Positions 1-6,741 of a DNA stretch of 64,000 nt are shown here, in pieces. The DNA comes from Frondihabitans sp. PAMC 28766. Lineage in GTDB: Bacteria > Actinomycetota > Actinomycetes > Actinomycetales > Microbacteriaceae. Each line of letters opens with the position of its first letter. Position 1 is the stretch's first letter. A model generated the notes under the pieces. It did not search any database and had not been told where the DNA came from. It saw only the letters and a list, made by a program, of their open reading frames with translations. Both the position numbers and the translations under genes were made by a program. The stretch is from NCBI RefSeq assembly GCF_001577365.1, contig NZ_CP014513.1, positions 1,178,001 through 1,242,000 on the forward strand, in the 5' to 3' direction.

Positions 1-155
1 ATGCCGTCGTCGGTGACCGTCCGGTCCAGCTCTGGGTGTTGCAAGGCAACGGCAGGGCGACAGCGTTCTACGAACGGAACGGCTTTGCTTTCGATGGATC
101 GCAATACGTGGACCCCGGGGATTCACACCTTATCGAGCTTCGGATGGTTCGTTAG
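1..155 (+). CDS. GNAT-family N-acetyltransferase, C-terminal fragment cut by the window edge
   Basis: An open frame enters from the left edge and stops with TAG at 153-155, giving the last 51 residues of a protein. The segment LWVLQGNGRATAFYERNGF followed by ...HLIELRMVR is the classic end of a GNAT acetyltransferase (motif B region: N-x-x-A-x-x-F-Y-x-x-x-G-F). Such enzymes move an acetyl group from acetyl-CoA to an amine; the substrate cannot be told from this piece. A second GNAT fragment starts 35 bases downstream. The family call is firm; the start lies outside the window. Confidence 0.8.
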   Translation, partial: AVVGDRPVQLWVLQGNGRATAFYERNGFAFDGSQYVDPGDSHLIELRMVR

Positions 156-190
156 GGGGTTCTGCTGATGGTCAGCTCTACGCTCGTCAC

Positions 191-502
191 ATGACCCGTG
201 TCCGCCTTGCTGAACAGCAGGACCTCGAGGTCATCGAGCAGATCGAGAACGACGCCGATCAACTCCTGATCCGTCGTCTGAAACCAGAATCGTGGTCTCC
301 GGCGCCCCCGGGGACCGCTCGATTGTCTGAGCCGGGATTTCTTCTCGTCGTGGAACTTGACCATGGCCCGGTCGCGGGCTTCGTCCACGTCTTCGAGGTC
401 GACGGCATCTGCCACCTGGAGCAACTGTCTGTCGCGCTCGAGCACGCTCGGCAGGGCTTGGGCCGAACGCTCGTAGAGGCTGCTATGCAGCTCGCACGAT
501 GA
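191..502 (+). pseudogene. GNAT acetyltransferase, truncated after the acetyl-CoA loop
   Basis: The 103 residues begin like a complete GNAT protein (MTRVRLAEQQDLEVIEQIE...), continue through VAGFVHVFEVDGICHLEQLSV and reach the acetyl-CoA loop GLGRTLVEAA (about residues 90-98). They then stop at TGA 500-502. Full-length relatives continue about 60 residues with the second half of the fold, including an N-A-x-x-F-Y helix. I looked in the other two forward frames just downstream and found no such continuation, so this looks like a deletion or recombination end rather than a simple frameshift. It is probably non-functional. It could still be expressed as a short protein, but it lacks half of the acetyl-CoA site. 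Confidence 0.65.
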
Positions 503-577
503 AGATTCCCCTACGAGGGCCGGGCGAGGTGCACGGTCGACGTTCGAGGGTAGACAGGCGGCCGAAAGTAGCGCCGC

Positions 578-804
578 CTAGGAGCGCGGGCCGGTTCTGA
601 TTCTCCGCCGGGACCACACGTAGAGCGCGAGTCCGACAACGAACGAGACTGACGGAAGATGAACGCCTGAACTGTGGTCAAGTGATGCTGTTCAAACAAC
701 CGGGGAACGGTGGTTACGAGGCCGACAACGCCGATAACGACGATCCAAACGGAGATGCCGAGCAGTACCCGAAAGCGCATTTTTGGATCCTTGATCTTTG
801 CCAC
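578..804 (-). pseudogene. Small two-helix membrane protein with an internal frameshift
   Basis: Reading from 804 leftward, MAKIKDPKMRFRVLLGISVW plus IVVIGVVGLVTTVPRLFEQHH gives a short basic N-terminus and one membrane helix. The frame then runs into arginine- and serine-rich nonsense. In another frame the sequence SVSFVVGLALYVWSRRRIRTG supplies a second helix and a basic tail ending at TAG (plus-strand 578-580). The two halves join with one inserted base around plus-strand 680-690, so a single base appears to be missing. The intact product would be about 75 residues with two membrane segments. Function is unknown. No homopolymer lies at the junction, so decay is as likely as a sequence error. 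Confidence 0.5.
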
Positions 805-930
805 TCAAGTCCTCCTCGACCGGCCATGTCAGCCAATCGGAGCGTAACAACTGGCTCGAACCGTGTTTCGCAGTGCCCGCAGAGCGTTCCCTGGAGAAGC
901 ACCTCGCGTCGAGCCGAGTCGGCGGCTCAA

Positions 931-1110
931 TCAGTCTTTTTTACTAATGCGTACCTGCTCCAGGACGACGCCAACGACGCCTCCTGCGATCAGCAACCAG
1001 CCGGCAATGGTCAGATTGTTGTCGACGTTAGGGAGAAGGAAGCCCGCGCCGAGTAGAACCATCACGATGGCTGCAACCAAGATGCCAGGACGAAATCGCT
1101 TGGGCAGCAT
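931..1110 (-). CDS. Small two-helix membrane protein, hypothetical
   Basis: This 59-residue protein starts at the ATG whose complement is 1108-1110. A good ribosome site (GAAGGGAG) lies about 5 bases upstream, which favours this start over the longer upstream extension. The chain has a basic N-terminus (MLPKRFRP), then two hydrophobic stretches, ILVAAIVMVLLGAGFLL and IAGWLLIAGGVVGVVL, and ends with a charged tail. This matches small actinobacterial two-helix inner membrane proteins of unknown role. It points left, toward the frameshifted membrane gene. No function can be assigned. Confidence 0.6.
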   Translation of the reverse strand: MLPKRFRPGILVAAIVMVLLGAGFLLPNVDNNLTIAGWLLIAGGVVGVVLEQVRISKKD

Positions 1111-1403
1111 GTGGCTCCCTTCGCTCGTATTCGAACTCAACCATCTAGCTTTTGTTTCACCGGACAGATGACGAGAGGCGAGACGCACTCGAGTAAACCA
1201 TTCGATTGCGTCCGTCTGCTCATCCAGCCCGCGCGGAGTTCAGCGCGAATGATGGAGGTTCCCTTCTCAACACAAGACGATGCGCACGGTCGACGTCCGG
1301 CTTGCGAACATGACCTCGCGCGAAAGGCGAAGGCGTCGCAAACTCCCGCACGAGCACTTCGCAAGGTTGGGGCGGCCTTCGGGCGGCGATCTAGAGTCGT
1401 TGA
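1111..1403. other. Intergenic stretch without a supported gene
   Basis: This 293-base gap separates the leftward small membrane protein from the rightward RimL-like gene, so it should hold two divergent promoters. All frames here translate to arginine-rich or fragmented peptides without recognisable motifs. I see no convincing -35/-10 pair, repeat or RNA structure. Confidence 0.4.
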
Positions 1404-1979
1404 GTGGAAAAAGTCACTCTCAAGACGTCGCGGTTGACTTTGCGCGCCCCGCTCTTGGCGGATGTCGTCGCAATCACAATCGCGTGCCAAGACGCCGAGT
1501 TGCAGCGGCGTGTGCCCATCCCTTTGCCATACACGCGCCAATCGGCGGTCGACTACGTCGAGACGTTCTCCAACACGGGATGGGAGGCGGGGCGTACGTG
1601 CACGTGGGCTCTCGATCATGACGGCGCGTTCGCCGGGGTCATAGGGATCGATCTCCTCGGCGACTCTCGCGGAGAGCTCGGTTACTGGCTGTCGGCCGAG
1701 TGGCGCGGACACGGCCTGCTGACCGAAGCGGCTCTCCGAATAATCGACTTCGCATTCGCTCCCACGCCCGACGCGCTGGGTCTGGAACGCTTGGGGTGGC
1801 GAGCGTTCGCAGGGAACATCGCCTCGGCACGAGTCGCGCAGAGAGTCGGGTTTCGGTTCGAGGGCGTCTCACGCCGAGCTGGGGTCGGCCGACAAGGACT
1901 CGAAGACGAATGGCTCGCTAGTCTCCTCCCCAGCGACGGCCGAAGCCCAACCACATGGTCGATCCCAGAACAGACCTGA
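1404..1979 (+). CDS. RimJ/RimL-type GNAT N-acetyltransferase
   Basis: The 191-residue protein starts at GTG. It opens with the typical RimL-like strand TLKTSRLTLRAP, has the acetyl-CoA loop RGHGLLTEA (residues 101-109) after LGYWLS, and ends the fold with N-x-A-S-A-R-V-A-x-x-V-G-F (138-150). These are the landmarks of the family that acetylates ribosomal protein N-termini or small amines, including antibiotics. The substrate is not deducible. Length matches the family. The start codon lacks a clear ribosome site and could lie slightly upstream. It is followed, 20 bases after the stop, by copy A of the 53-bp dispersed repeat. Confidence 0.85.
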   Translation: MEKVTLKTSRLTLRAPLLADVVAITIACQDAELQRRVPIPLPYTRQSAVDYVETFSNTGWEAGRTCTWALDHDGAFAGVIGIDLLGDSRGELGYWLSAEWRGHGLLTEAALRIIDFAFAPTPDALGLERLGWRAFAGNIASARVAQRVGFRFEGVSRRAGVGRQGLEDEWLASLLPSDGRSPTTWSIPEQT

Positions 1980-1998
1980 GGCGGCTATGAACCAAAAC

Positions 1999-2051
1999 TG
2001 AACGGATGACGTTCCCTCGCGAACGGTGTCCGAGCCGCACGGAAGCCGTCC
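1999..2051 (+). repeat. Dispersed 53-bp repeat, copy A
   Basis: Copy A aligns without gaps to 6687-6739: 43 of 53 bases match, and the first 18 (TGAACGGATGACGTTCCC) are identical. It contains the small hairpin CGTTC/GAACG. It lies between the RimL-like gene (stop 1979) and the converging DUF4279-like gene (stop 2104). Copy B sits in the same kind of place, between two converging genes, so a bidirectional terminator or mobile palindromic element is plausible. Confidence 0.6.
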
Positions 2052-2103
2052 CCTCTCCTGCGTCGGTCACCACGAACGGCGAGGGGCCTTCGAGGATCTC
2101 GGA

Positions 2104-2529
2104 TCAGGGATTGGGCCAGTCATCGTTGGGCCCGTCCCGCAGAACGTGTAGGTCTACATCTACTTCAGCGCCAATTCGTCCGAGAAGCCCAATCCAATGA
2201 CGGGGAATGTTTATCCCGTGGCTTTGAAAGGCCCGCACGTCGTAGTAGCGGACGATATCGAGATACCTGACGACCTCCTCAGGGAGGCGAACGGCTCTCT
2301 CTAGGGACTCCGAGGCCCGGTCCCAAAGCTGAGCCAAATGATCGTCAAGGTCAGCCGTTTTGGGTAGCGTCGAGCGGACTTGCCATCGGGGGAAGGTGTA
2401 GCGGGAGCGCGCCGGCGGTAGATGTTCGTGCTGGACCGAGGAGGTAATGTCGATTGGTTCCGTAGGCGGCAGCTCGAGCGCAGCAGGATCCTCAGCGCTC
2501 ACCTCTCGATGAAGCGTGTAATCAGTCAT
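2104..2529 (-). CDS. DUF4279-like protein
   Basis: A 141-residue protein starting MTDYTLHREV. An upstream in-frame ATG would add 13 residues, but these read poorly as protein. The C-terminal half (strand WQVRST, then ...LDDHLAQLWDRASESLERAV..., ...YLDIVRYYD..., ...INIPRHWIGLLGRIGAEVDVDLHVL) resembles DUF4279. In that family a W-containing strand is followed by a helix and a final strand with I-x-x-x-x-x-x-L-x-x-L-x-A-x-V-x-x-D-x-x-x. Such proteins are small, cytoplasmic and often annotated near toxin/immunity loci, but their function is unknown. Here the neighbours give no such context. The assignment is by eye and should be checked by profile search. Confidence 0.55.
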   Translation of the reverse strand: MTDYTLHREVSAEDPAALELPPTEPIDITSSVQHEHLPPARSRYTFPRWQVRSTLPKTADLDDHLAQLWDRASESLERAVRLPEEVVRYLDIVRYYDVRAFQSHGINIPRHWIGLLGRIGAEVDVDLHVLRDGPNDDWPNP

Positions 2530-2607
2530 GTTGCCCGCGGCGCGCGGGGGTGTCGGGTGACAGCACAAGAGCGCCGGCCAGACGGTCGGCGCTCTTGCGG
2601 CGCTCGG

Positions 2608-2757
2608 TTACGGGCTGGTGGGTGGGTTGCTGTGCATGAATGGTGGTCCGCCTGCGACGAGGGTGTAGATGACGACGAAAAGGACGCAGCACACGGCGAT
2701 GGTGACGATGGCGCCGACCACGATGGCGAGTACCGTCAGCCATCGCCTAGTGTTCAT
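2608..2757 (-). CDS. Small single-pass membrane protein (49 aa)
   Basis: An ATG whose complement is 2755-2757 opens a 49-codon frame: MNTRRWLT, then a long hydrophobic helix (VLAIVVGAIVTIAVCCVLFV plus VIYTLVAGG), then a proline-rich tail FMHSNPPTSP. The basic start followed by one helix predicts an N-in single-span membrane protein. The start lies 2 bases after the stop codon of the upstream leftward frame (TAA-CC-ATG), so translation would be coupled to it. It sits downstream of the ECF sigma/anti-sigma pair and may belong to the same transcript. Function unknown. Confidence 0.55.
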   Translation of the reverse strand: MNTRRWLTVLAIVVGAIVTIAVCCVLFVVIYTLVAGGPPFMHSNPPTSP

Positions 2758-3026
2758 GGTTAGCATTTTTCCAGACTGCCGTGGTTTGCCCAGGGGATGG
2801 TAAACGTTCCGTTCAGGTCTGGGATGGACGGGTAGCCGGTGAGAGATGTCGCTCCGTTGCAGCTGGTCATCTTGATTTGGGTTTTGGTGACGCCGGGTTG
2901 ATTGTTAATGCCGTTGACGACGAAGAGGTCGGAGCCGGTGAGAAACCGATCGAAGCGATCGAGAAGCTCCTGTTGCAATAACCGCCAGAATCCGCCGTTC
3001 CGTTTCGCACGCGATAGGCGGCGCAC
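2758..3026 (-). CDS. Hypothetical protein (88 aa), possibly a gene remnant
   Basis: The frame begins MRRLSRAKRNGGFWRLLQQ and ends TIPWANHGSLEKC. The second half (LFVVNGINNQPGVTKTQIKM and TSCNGATSLTGYPSIPDLNG) reads like a secreted or periplasmic domain, while the N-terminal half reads less naturally. It has no signal peptide or helix of its own. It could be the tail of a frameshifted larger protein, or a short real gene between the anti-sigma gene (stop at 3081) and the 49-residue membrane protein that follows its stop after 2 bases. No family recognised. Confidence 0.3.
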
Positions 3027-3080
3027 GCTAGCCGTCCGGCTTTCGGGCGAACAGAATTGCTGCCGGGTACCGGGGTGTGC

Positions 3081-3875
3081 CTACTTGTTGTGGTCCGTGT
3101 TATTGGTGGCGGCCGGGTCGCTGCCGCAGGTTGTCGTGCCGATCCCGAACTTGCCGATCACGGTGGTCCCGTCTGATTTGTAGACGTTGATGCATCCGGT
3201 GCCCATAAAAGCGTCAGACTCCTTGGCGTAGATGAAGCCGATCTTCCCGTTCGTCGCCTGCGCTCCTTCCAGATCGGGGAAGCCGCTCTTTCCGTTGGGT
3301 GCACCGTAGGTCTGGCCGTGGGCATTGACACCCCAGGCGCTCGTTGTCGCGTCACCGTATTTGGCGACCGCTTTCCAGGTCGTGCCGGGGTCGGCCGTGA
3401 CCGTGATCGAAGTGCTGCCGGGGGCGAGGTAGCCGTCTTTGATGTGCACGGTCGTCTTTCTTGTGGCGCAGTTCCACTCGCCGGTCGTGACCAGCCACGT
3501 CGCCTTGCCCGCGGCGTCCTGCGAGAACCCGCTCGTCGATGGGACGGAAATGTTGCCAGTGTCGCTGACGCAGGTGACGTCGATGATCACGGTGTTCGCT
3601 CCGTACGCGGGGGTGCCGAGCTGAATTGTCGCGGTGCCGGTGCGCGTGACAGTCACCGCCGTCCCGATCGGTGCGACGGTGGTGCTCCCAGGGAAGCTGT
3701 GAACGACGAGGGCAGCCCCCATCGTCGCCGCAGCGGCGATCGCGGCGATACCGACCGCTGCCAGGCGGGTGCGACGCTGGTGCCGCCGGAGGCCGCTCGT
3801 CTTGGTGCCGACCGCGACGAGCTCGGCGCGGACTGCGGCGGCGAATCCTGCGTCCAGCTCGAAGTCGTCCATCAA
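3081..3875 (-). CDS. Membrane-anchored probable anti-sigma factor
   Basis: The 264-residue protein has a cytoplasmic N-terminus of about 37 residues (MMDDFELDAGFAAAVRAELV, ending in RRHQRRTR), a membrane helix at about 39-60 and a large extracytoplasmic domain. That domain is rich in Thr, Ser and Gly and has several Cys (DVTCVSD, EWNCATRK, GTGCINVYKS, TTTCGSD). Its start overlaps the ECF sigma stop by 4 bases (ATGA). In this arrangement the downstream gene normally encodes the membrane anti-sigma that holds the sigma factor until a surface signal arrives. The N-terminal segment is shorter than a canonical zinc-binding anti-sigma domain and shows no HxxxCxxC motif, so the role rests on context. 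Confidence 0.6.
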   Translation of the reverse strand: MMDDFELDAGFAAAVRAELVAVGTKTSGLRRHQRRTRLAAVGIAAIAAAATMGAALVVHSFPGSTTVAPIGTAVTVTRTGTATIQLGTPAYGANTVIIDVTCVSDTGNISVPSTSGFSQDAAGKATWLVTTGEWNCATRKTTVHIKDGYLAPGSTSITVTADPGTTWKAVAKYGDATTSAWGVNAHGQTYGAPNGKSGFPDLEGAQATNGKIGFIYAKESDAFMGTGCINVYKSDGTTVIGKFGIGTTTCGSDPAATNNTDHNK

Positions 3876-4441
3876 CTGTTCCCTTCTATCTGAAATGGTG
3901 CGGGGTCGAGGTCATGCAGATCCAGGCGGAGGCGTGCGCGCGCACGATGGAGCCGAACGCGAGCGGTCGACGGTTTCAGGCCGACCACTTCGGCGGCCTC
4001 GGCGAGCGGGATACCTTCCAACACCGTAAGGACCAAGAGCGCGCTGTCGATTGAAGAGAGTTCGCGGAGGGAATCCTCCAGCCGACTTCGGGTCTCCATC
4101 CTCTCCGCGTCGGGCCCATCGTCCGCCGTGCTCCGCGGAGCCGTTCGGAGGAAGCGCTGATAACGCGTTGTCGAGCGGCGCAGATTGCGGGACAGGTTGA
4201 GGGCCGTGACCAGAAGCCAGGGAAGGACCGACCCATTCGCCGGCGTGACGCTATGGCGTTTACGCCAGAGTTCGAAGAACGCGGCTGCCGTGATGTCCTC
4301 AGCGTCGTGCTGCGAGTCGACGAGGCCCAGGGCACGACGATAGACCCGATGGCGATGCAGATCGAACAGACGACCGAAGGCCTCACCGTCGTTTTGGCGC
4401 GCTCGTTCCCACAGCTGGAACTCGGCCGAATCATCCGTCAC
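3872..4441 (-). CDS. ECF-family RNA polymerase sigma factor
   Basis: The 189-residue protein has both ECF domains. Region 2 (about residues 15-80) includes FGRLFDLHRHRVYRRAL, the core-binding HDAEDITAAAFFELWRKR and the following LPWLLVTALNLSRN. Region 4 (about 125-180) has LVLTVLEGIPLAEAAEVVGL then the helix-turn-helix KPSTARVRLHRARARLR. It would direct polymerase to a small regulon, usually including its own promoter. It is the first gene of a leftward unit and overlaps the anti-sigma gene by 4 bases. The region upstream holds a GGAACC-like -35 motif (separate entry). Confidence 0.9.
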   Translation of the reverse strand: MTDDSAEFQLWERARQNDGEAFGRLFDLHRHRVYRRALGLVDSQHDAEDITAAAFFELWRKRHSVTPANGSVLPWLLVTALNLSRNLRRSTTRYQRFLRTAPRSTADDGPDAERMETRSRLEDSLRELSSIDSALLVLTVLEGIPLAEAAEVVGLKPSTARVRLHRARARLRLDLHDLDPAPFQIEGNS

Positions 4442-4468
4442 ACCTAAGAGTGTCCGCAGCAGCTCGAT

Positions 4469-4496
4469 TCGTTACAGCGCAATCGCCATCGGTTCC
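4469..4496 (-). promoter_or_regulatory. Candidate ECF-type autoregulated promoter
   Basis: On the minus strand a GGAACC (plus 4491-4496) is followed after 16 bases by TAACGA (plus 4469-4474), 28 bases before the sigma gene start. ECF promoters commonly carry a GGAAC -35 element about 16 bases from a short -10 element, and these sigma factors often drive their own gene. Only one site was found, so this is suggestive. Confidence 0.35.
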
Positions 4497-4730
4497 ACAA
4501 ATCTGCTCTCCGGCCCGCGCAAGCGATGCATTGCGAGGTTCTGGACAACGCACGCCCAGGGTTGCGCTCGGCCCCGCCCCTTTCGCGAACGGTGACGGTC
4601 CCGTCTGCGAATACGGTGCGCGGTCGCATGATCTTCGGCCAGGACTTCAAGGCGCGCCCCCTACTCGCGGGCTTCCCAACCGGTCTCTCCCATACTTTCG
4701 TTGAATTCTGTTCTGAGGGGGGATGCTGAA

Positions 4731-5072
4731 ATGGCGAAATCGCGACTTGATCGGGTGGGTTTCCACGCCCTGAACGGTGTTGGAATCCTGGCCACCGGCG
4801 TGGCCCTGGCCATAGTTTTCAATCAGAATCTGATCGCCTATCAGAACTGCGGCGAGCGGCCCGCGGGGCATGCCTGCAGCGACGCAGGAACCTCCGGGAG
4901 CTTGGCTTTGGTTGCATTGGGTGGAAGCGCAGTCCTAGTCGCCGCGTTCTTCTTGGGCCGTAGCCGGATAAGCCGCGGCAAAACCGGCTCCTGGTTTTCC
5001 CCGGCAGCTCTAGGTGCTGTCGTGATTTTGACCCTGGCCGGGCTTGGCGTAGTGATCTTCGCCACGAGGTAG
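4731..5072 (+). CDS. Three-helix membrane protein, hypothetical
   Basis: The chosen ATG follows a purine-rich ribosome site (GAGGGGGGA, 4717-4725). The 113-residue product has three hydrophobic stretches: ALNGVGILATGVALAIVF, then SLALVALGGSAVLVAAFFLG, then ALGAVVILTLAGLGVVIFA. A short polar loop with two Cys (YQNCGERPAGHACSD) joins the first two and may be disulfide-bonded outside the cell. No family is recognised. It is transcribed away from the ECF sigma gene, with 289 bases between the two starts, and stands alone on its strand. Confidence 0.6.
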   Translation: MAKSRLDRVGFHALNGVGILATGVALAIVFNQNLIAYQNCGERPAGHACSDAGTSGSLALVALGGSAVLVAAFFLGRSRISRGKTGSWFSPAALGAVVILTLAGLGVVIFATR

Positions 5073-5360
5073 TGGGCACTGCTGAGGGTTTGGTCGACTC
5101 GCTCTAAAACGGACGGATCGATAGGCGTTCCCGGACGTGTATCTCAGCCGTCCCCGAAGGTCATTTCGGTCCGCGCGGAGACGAGACTGATCTGCATTTG
5201 TTGCGGTCATTGCCCGGAACGCGAAGGCAGCTGAATTGTCGATGCCCTCCACGCGAAGCGCGGGCCGTCCATCTCACATCCCCCGCGTAATCTTGTTCTG
5301 GTTTATTGACACAACAGGGAAGTTCCGTTTGTATGGGTGAAATGACACAAGGGGGTTCAC
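5073..5360 (+). promoter_or_regulatory. Intergenic region with candidate promoter and TGACACAA direct repeat
   Basis: This gap precedes the membrane protein/GntR pair. A perfect TTGACA lies at 5306-5311; a TATGGG at 5332-5337 is 20 bases further, longer than ideal for a sigma-70-type promoter. The octamer TGACACAA occurs twice (5307-5314 and 5343-5350), flanking the expected start of transcription. This would suit a GntR/YtrA operator, although YtrA sites are normally inverted repeats. The first 230 bases hold nothing recognisable. Confidence 0.3.
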
Positions 5361-6332
5361 GTGATGCAGCCATGGTTTCTCGGGGTATTGGCGGTCGTCG
5401 CGATTCTTCTCGTGACCGCCGGCCTTCGTCCCGCCCTTCGTCCCGCGCCGCAGGGGGGCGCCGCTCACACTGGCAGCGCCAGCATTATTCGCCGCGCAGC
5501 GGCCGTGGGGCTGGCGGCGGGATTGCTGGCAGCTGTCGTCTTCGGGATCGCGCAGGTCCGATCTGATTCCGTGTCGAGCCCGTTCTATCTCCGATTTTTG
5601 AATGAGGGCCCGCCCGATGTATTCGGCTTCGGCCAGGTGTTCTCTCCCCTGATCGGCGCGGTCGCGGCCTTGCTGGTGGTGTTGTTCGCGCGAGGACCTC
5701 AAGGCCCGCAGCCATCGGTGCGGACCATTGACCTCTCATATCGTCGTCAGAAGCTTTTGTCTTTTCCGAACGCGCTCCCGGTGGGTGTCGCGGCGATTCT
5801 GTTGGTGCTCGTCGTCGTGGCTTTGTGGACGATTATGGTCGATGACGGTGGGGGCACCTTCGCCTGGTCACTCGACGTCACCCGGGGCAGTACGACCAAC
5901 GGTGCTCAGGGATTTGACGGCTGGTTCACCGCCGCTGCGATTACCGCCGACGTTGTCGTTGTAGCTCTTGCCGTCGCCGCCTTGGTCCTCCTTGAGACGT
6001 CTCCCGGGAGCGGCAGCACAGCCACCCAACGCCAGGACTCTCTCCGACGCCAGAGCTTGGCCCGCGCGGTCGTCGCGATCGCCGTCACAGGGCTGTGCAT
6101 GGCCATAGGCACCCTGCTCTGGCACGCCGGCGCGACAACTTGGGCAGAGTCGTTCTTCCCCATCATCGGCGACTGCCACAGCACCGGCCCCGGCTCATCG
6201 ATGTGCAGACAGATCGGGATGAACTACGCCCAACCCGCTCACCTCATCGGCATCATCGAGATCATCGCCGGAATCGGGGCATTCGGCCTCGCCACCGTGA
6301 TGCTGACTCGACTGGTGCGGGACCCGGCATGA
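5361..6332 (+). CDS. Polytopic membrane protein coupled to a GntR regulator
   Basis: A 323-residue protein starting GTG-ATG, with ribosome site AAGGGGG at 5349-5355; the second codon is an equally possible start. I count about seven hydrophobic stretches, including FLGVLAVVAILLVTAGL, AVGLAAGLLAAVVFGIA, FSPLIGAVAALLVVLFA, ALPVGVAAILLVLVVVALW, ADVVVVALAVAALVLLE, VVAIAVTGLCMAIGTLLW and IIEIIAGIGAFGLATVML. No transporter motif is seen and no ABC ATPase gene is adjacent, although YtrA-type regulators usually sit beside ABC transporters. Its stop overlaps the regulator's start by 4 bases, so the two are translated together. The extracytoplasmic loop contains two Cys (DCHSTGPGSSMCRQ). Function unknown. 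Confidence 0.65.
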   Translation: MMQPWFLGVLAVVAILLVTAGLRPALRPAPQGGAAHTGSASIIRRAAAVGLAAGLLAAVVFGIAQVRSDSVSSPFYLRFLNEGPPDVFGFGQVFSPLIGAVAALLVVLFARGPQGPQPSVRTIDLSYRRQKLLSFPNALPVGVAAILLVLVVVALWTIMVDDGGGTFAWSLDVTRGSTTNGAQGFDGWFTAAAITADVVVVALAVAALVLLETSPGSGSTATQRQDSLRRQSLARAVVAIAVTGLCMAIGTLLWHAGATTWAESFFPIIGDCHSTGPGSSMCRQIGMNYAQPAHLIGIIEIIAGIGAFGLATVMLTRLVRDPA

Positions 6333-6697
6333 TCCAGGTCGATGTCACTGACCCAACCCCTGTCTTCGAACAACTTCGAGTAGAGATCGCGAACCAAATC
6401 CGATTAGGGATCCTCCCTACCGACGCACGCCTCCCGACCGTCCGCCAACTCGCCGCCGACCTCGGCGTCTCCCCGGGAACCGTCGCCAGAACGTACTCCC
6501 TCCTCGAAGCCGACGGGCTCATCGTCACGCGACGAGGCGCCGGCACCCGGGTCAGCATCCAGGCCGACAACTACCCTCAAATCCTCGATGCCGCCCTCGA
6601 CTTCACCGCCGCCATCCGCCAGCAAGGCCTCAGCCTCGAACAAGCGCTCCTTGCCGTCCGAGCTGCCTGGGCAACAGACGGCGACGTGAACGGATGA
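6329..6697 (+). CDS. GntR-family transcriptional regulator, YtrA subfamily
   Basis: A 122-residue protein starting MIQVDVTDPTPVFEQLRVEI. It has the YtrA layout: a winged helix (about residues 10-78, with LPTVRQLAADLGVSPGTVAR then LLEADGLIVTRRGAGTRV) and only a short helical tail (LDFTAAIRQQGLSLEQALLA) instead of a large ligand domain. Members usually repress their own operon and respond to cell-wall antibiotics or membrane stress. The start overlaps the upstream membrane gene (ATGA). The last codons and stop are part of copy B of the 53-bp repeat. Confidence 0.88.
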   Translation: MIQVDVTDPTPVFEQLRVEIANQIRLGILPTDARLPTVRQLAADLGVSPGTVARTYSLLEADGLIVTRRGAGTRVSIQADNYPQILDAALDFTAAIRQQGLSLEQALLAVRAAWATDGDVNG

Positions 6698-6739
6698 CGT
6701 TCCCCTGCGAACGCTCGTCGAGGCGCATGGAAAACGTCC
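6687..6739 (+). repeat. Dispersed 53-bp repeat, copy B
   Basis: It is 81% identical to 1999-2051 without gaps. It overlaps the last three codons and stop of the GntR gene and ends 2 bases before the stop of the converging kinase gene (6742). Just beyond, GTCCG-CCTAT-CGGAC (6736-6750) forms a small hairpin. The position suggests a role in ending transcription from both sides. Confidence 0.6.
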
Positions 6740-6741
6740 GC

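Noticed and set aside
2424..2763. Rightward 113-residue frame over the small membrane gene
   Set aside because: It is acidic low-complexity shadow of the leftward 49-residue membrane protein, which has a proper helix.
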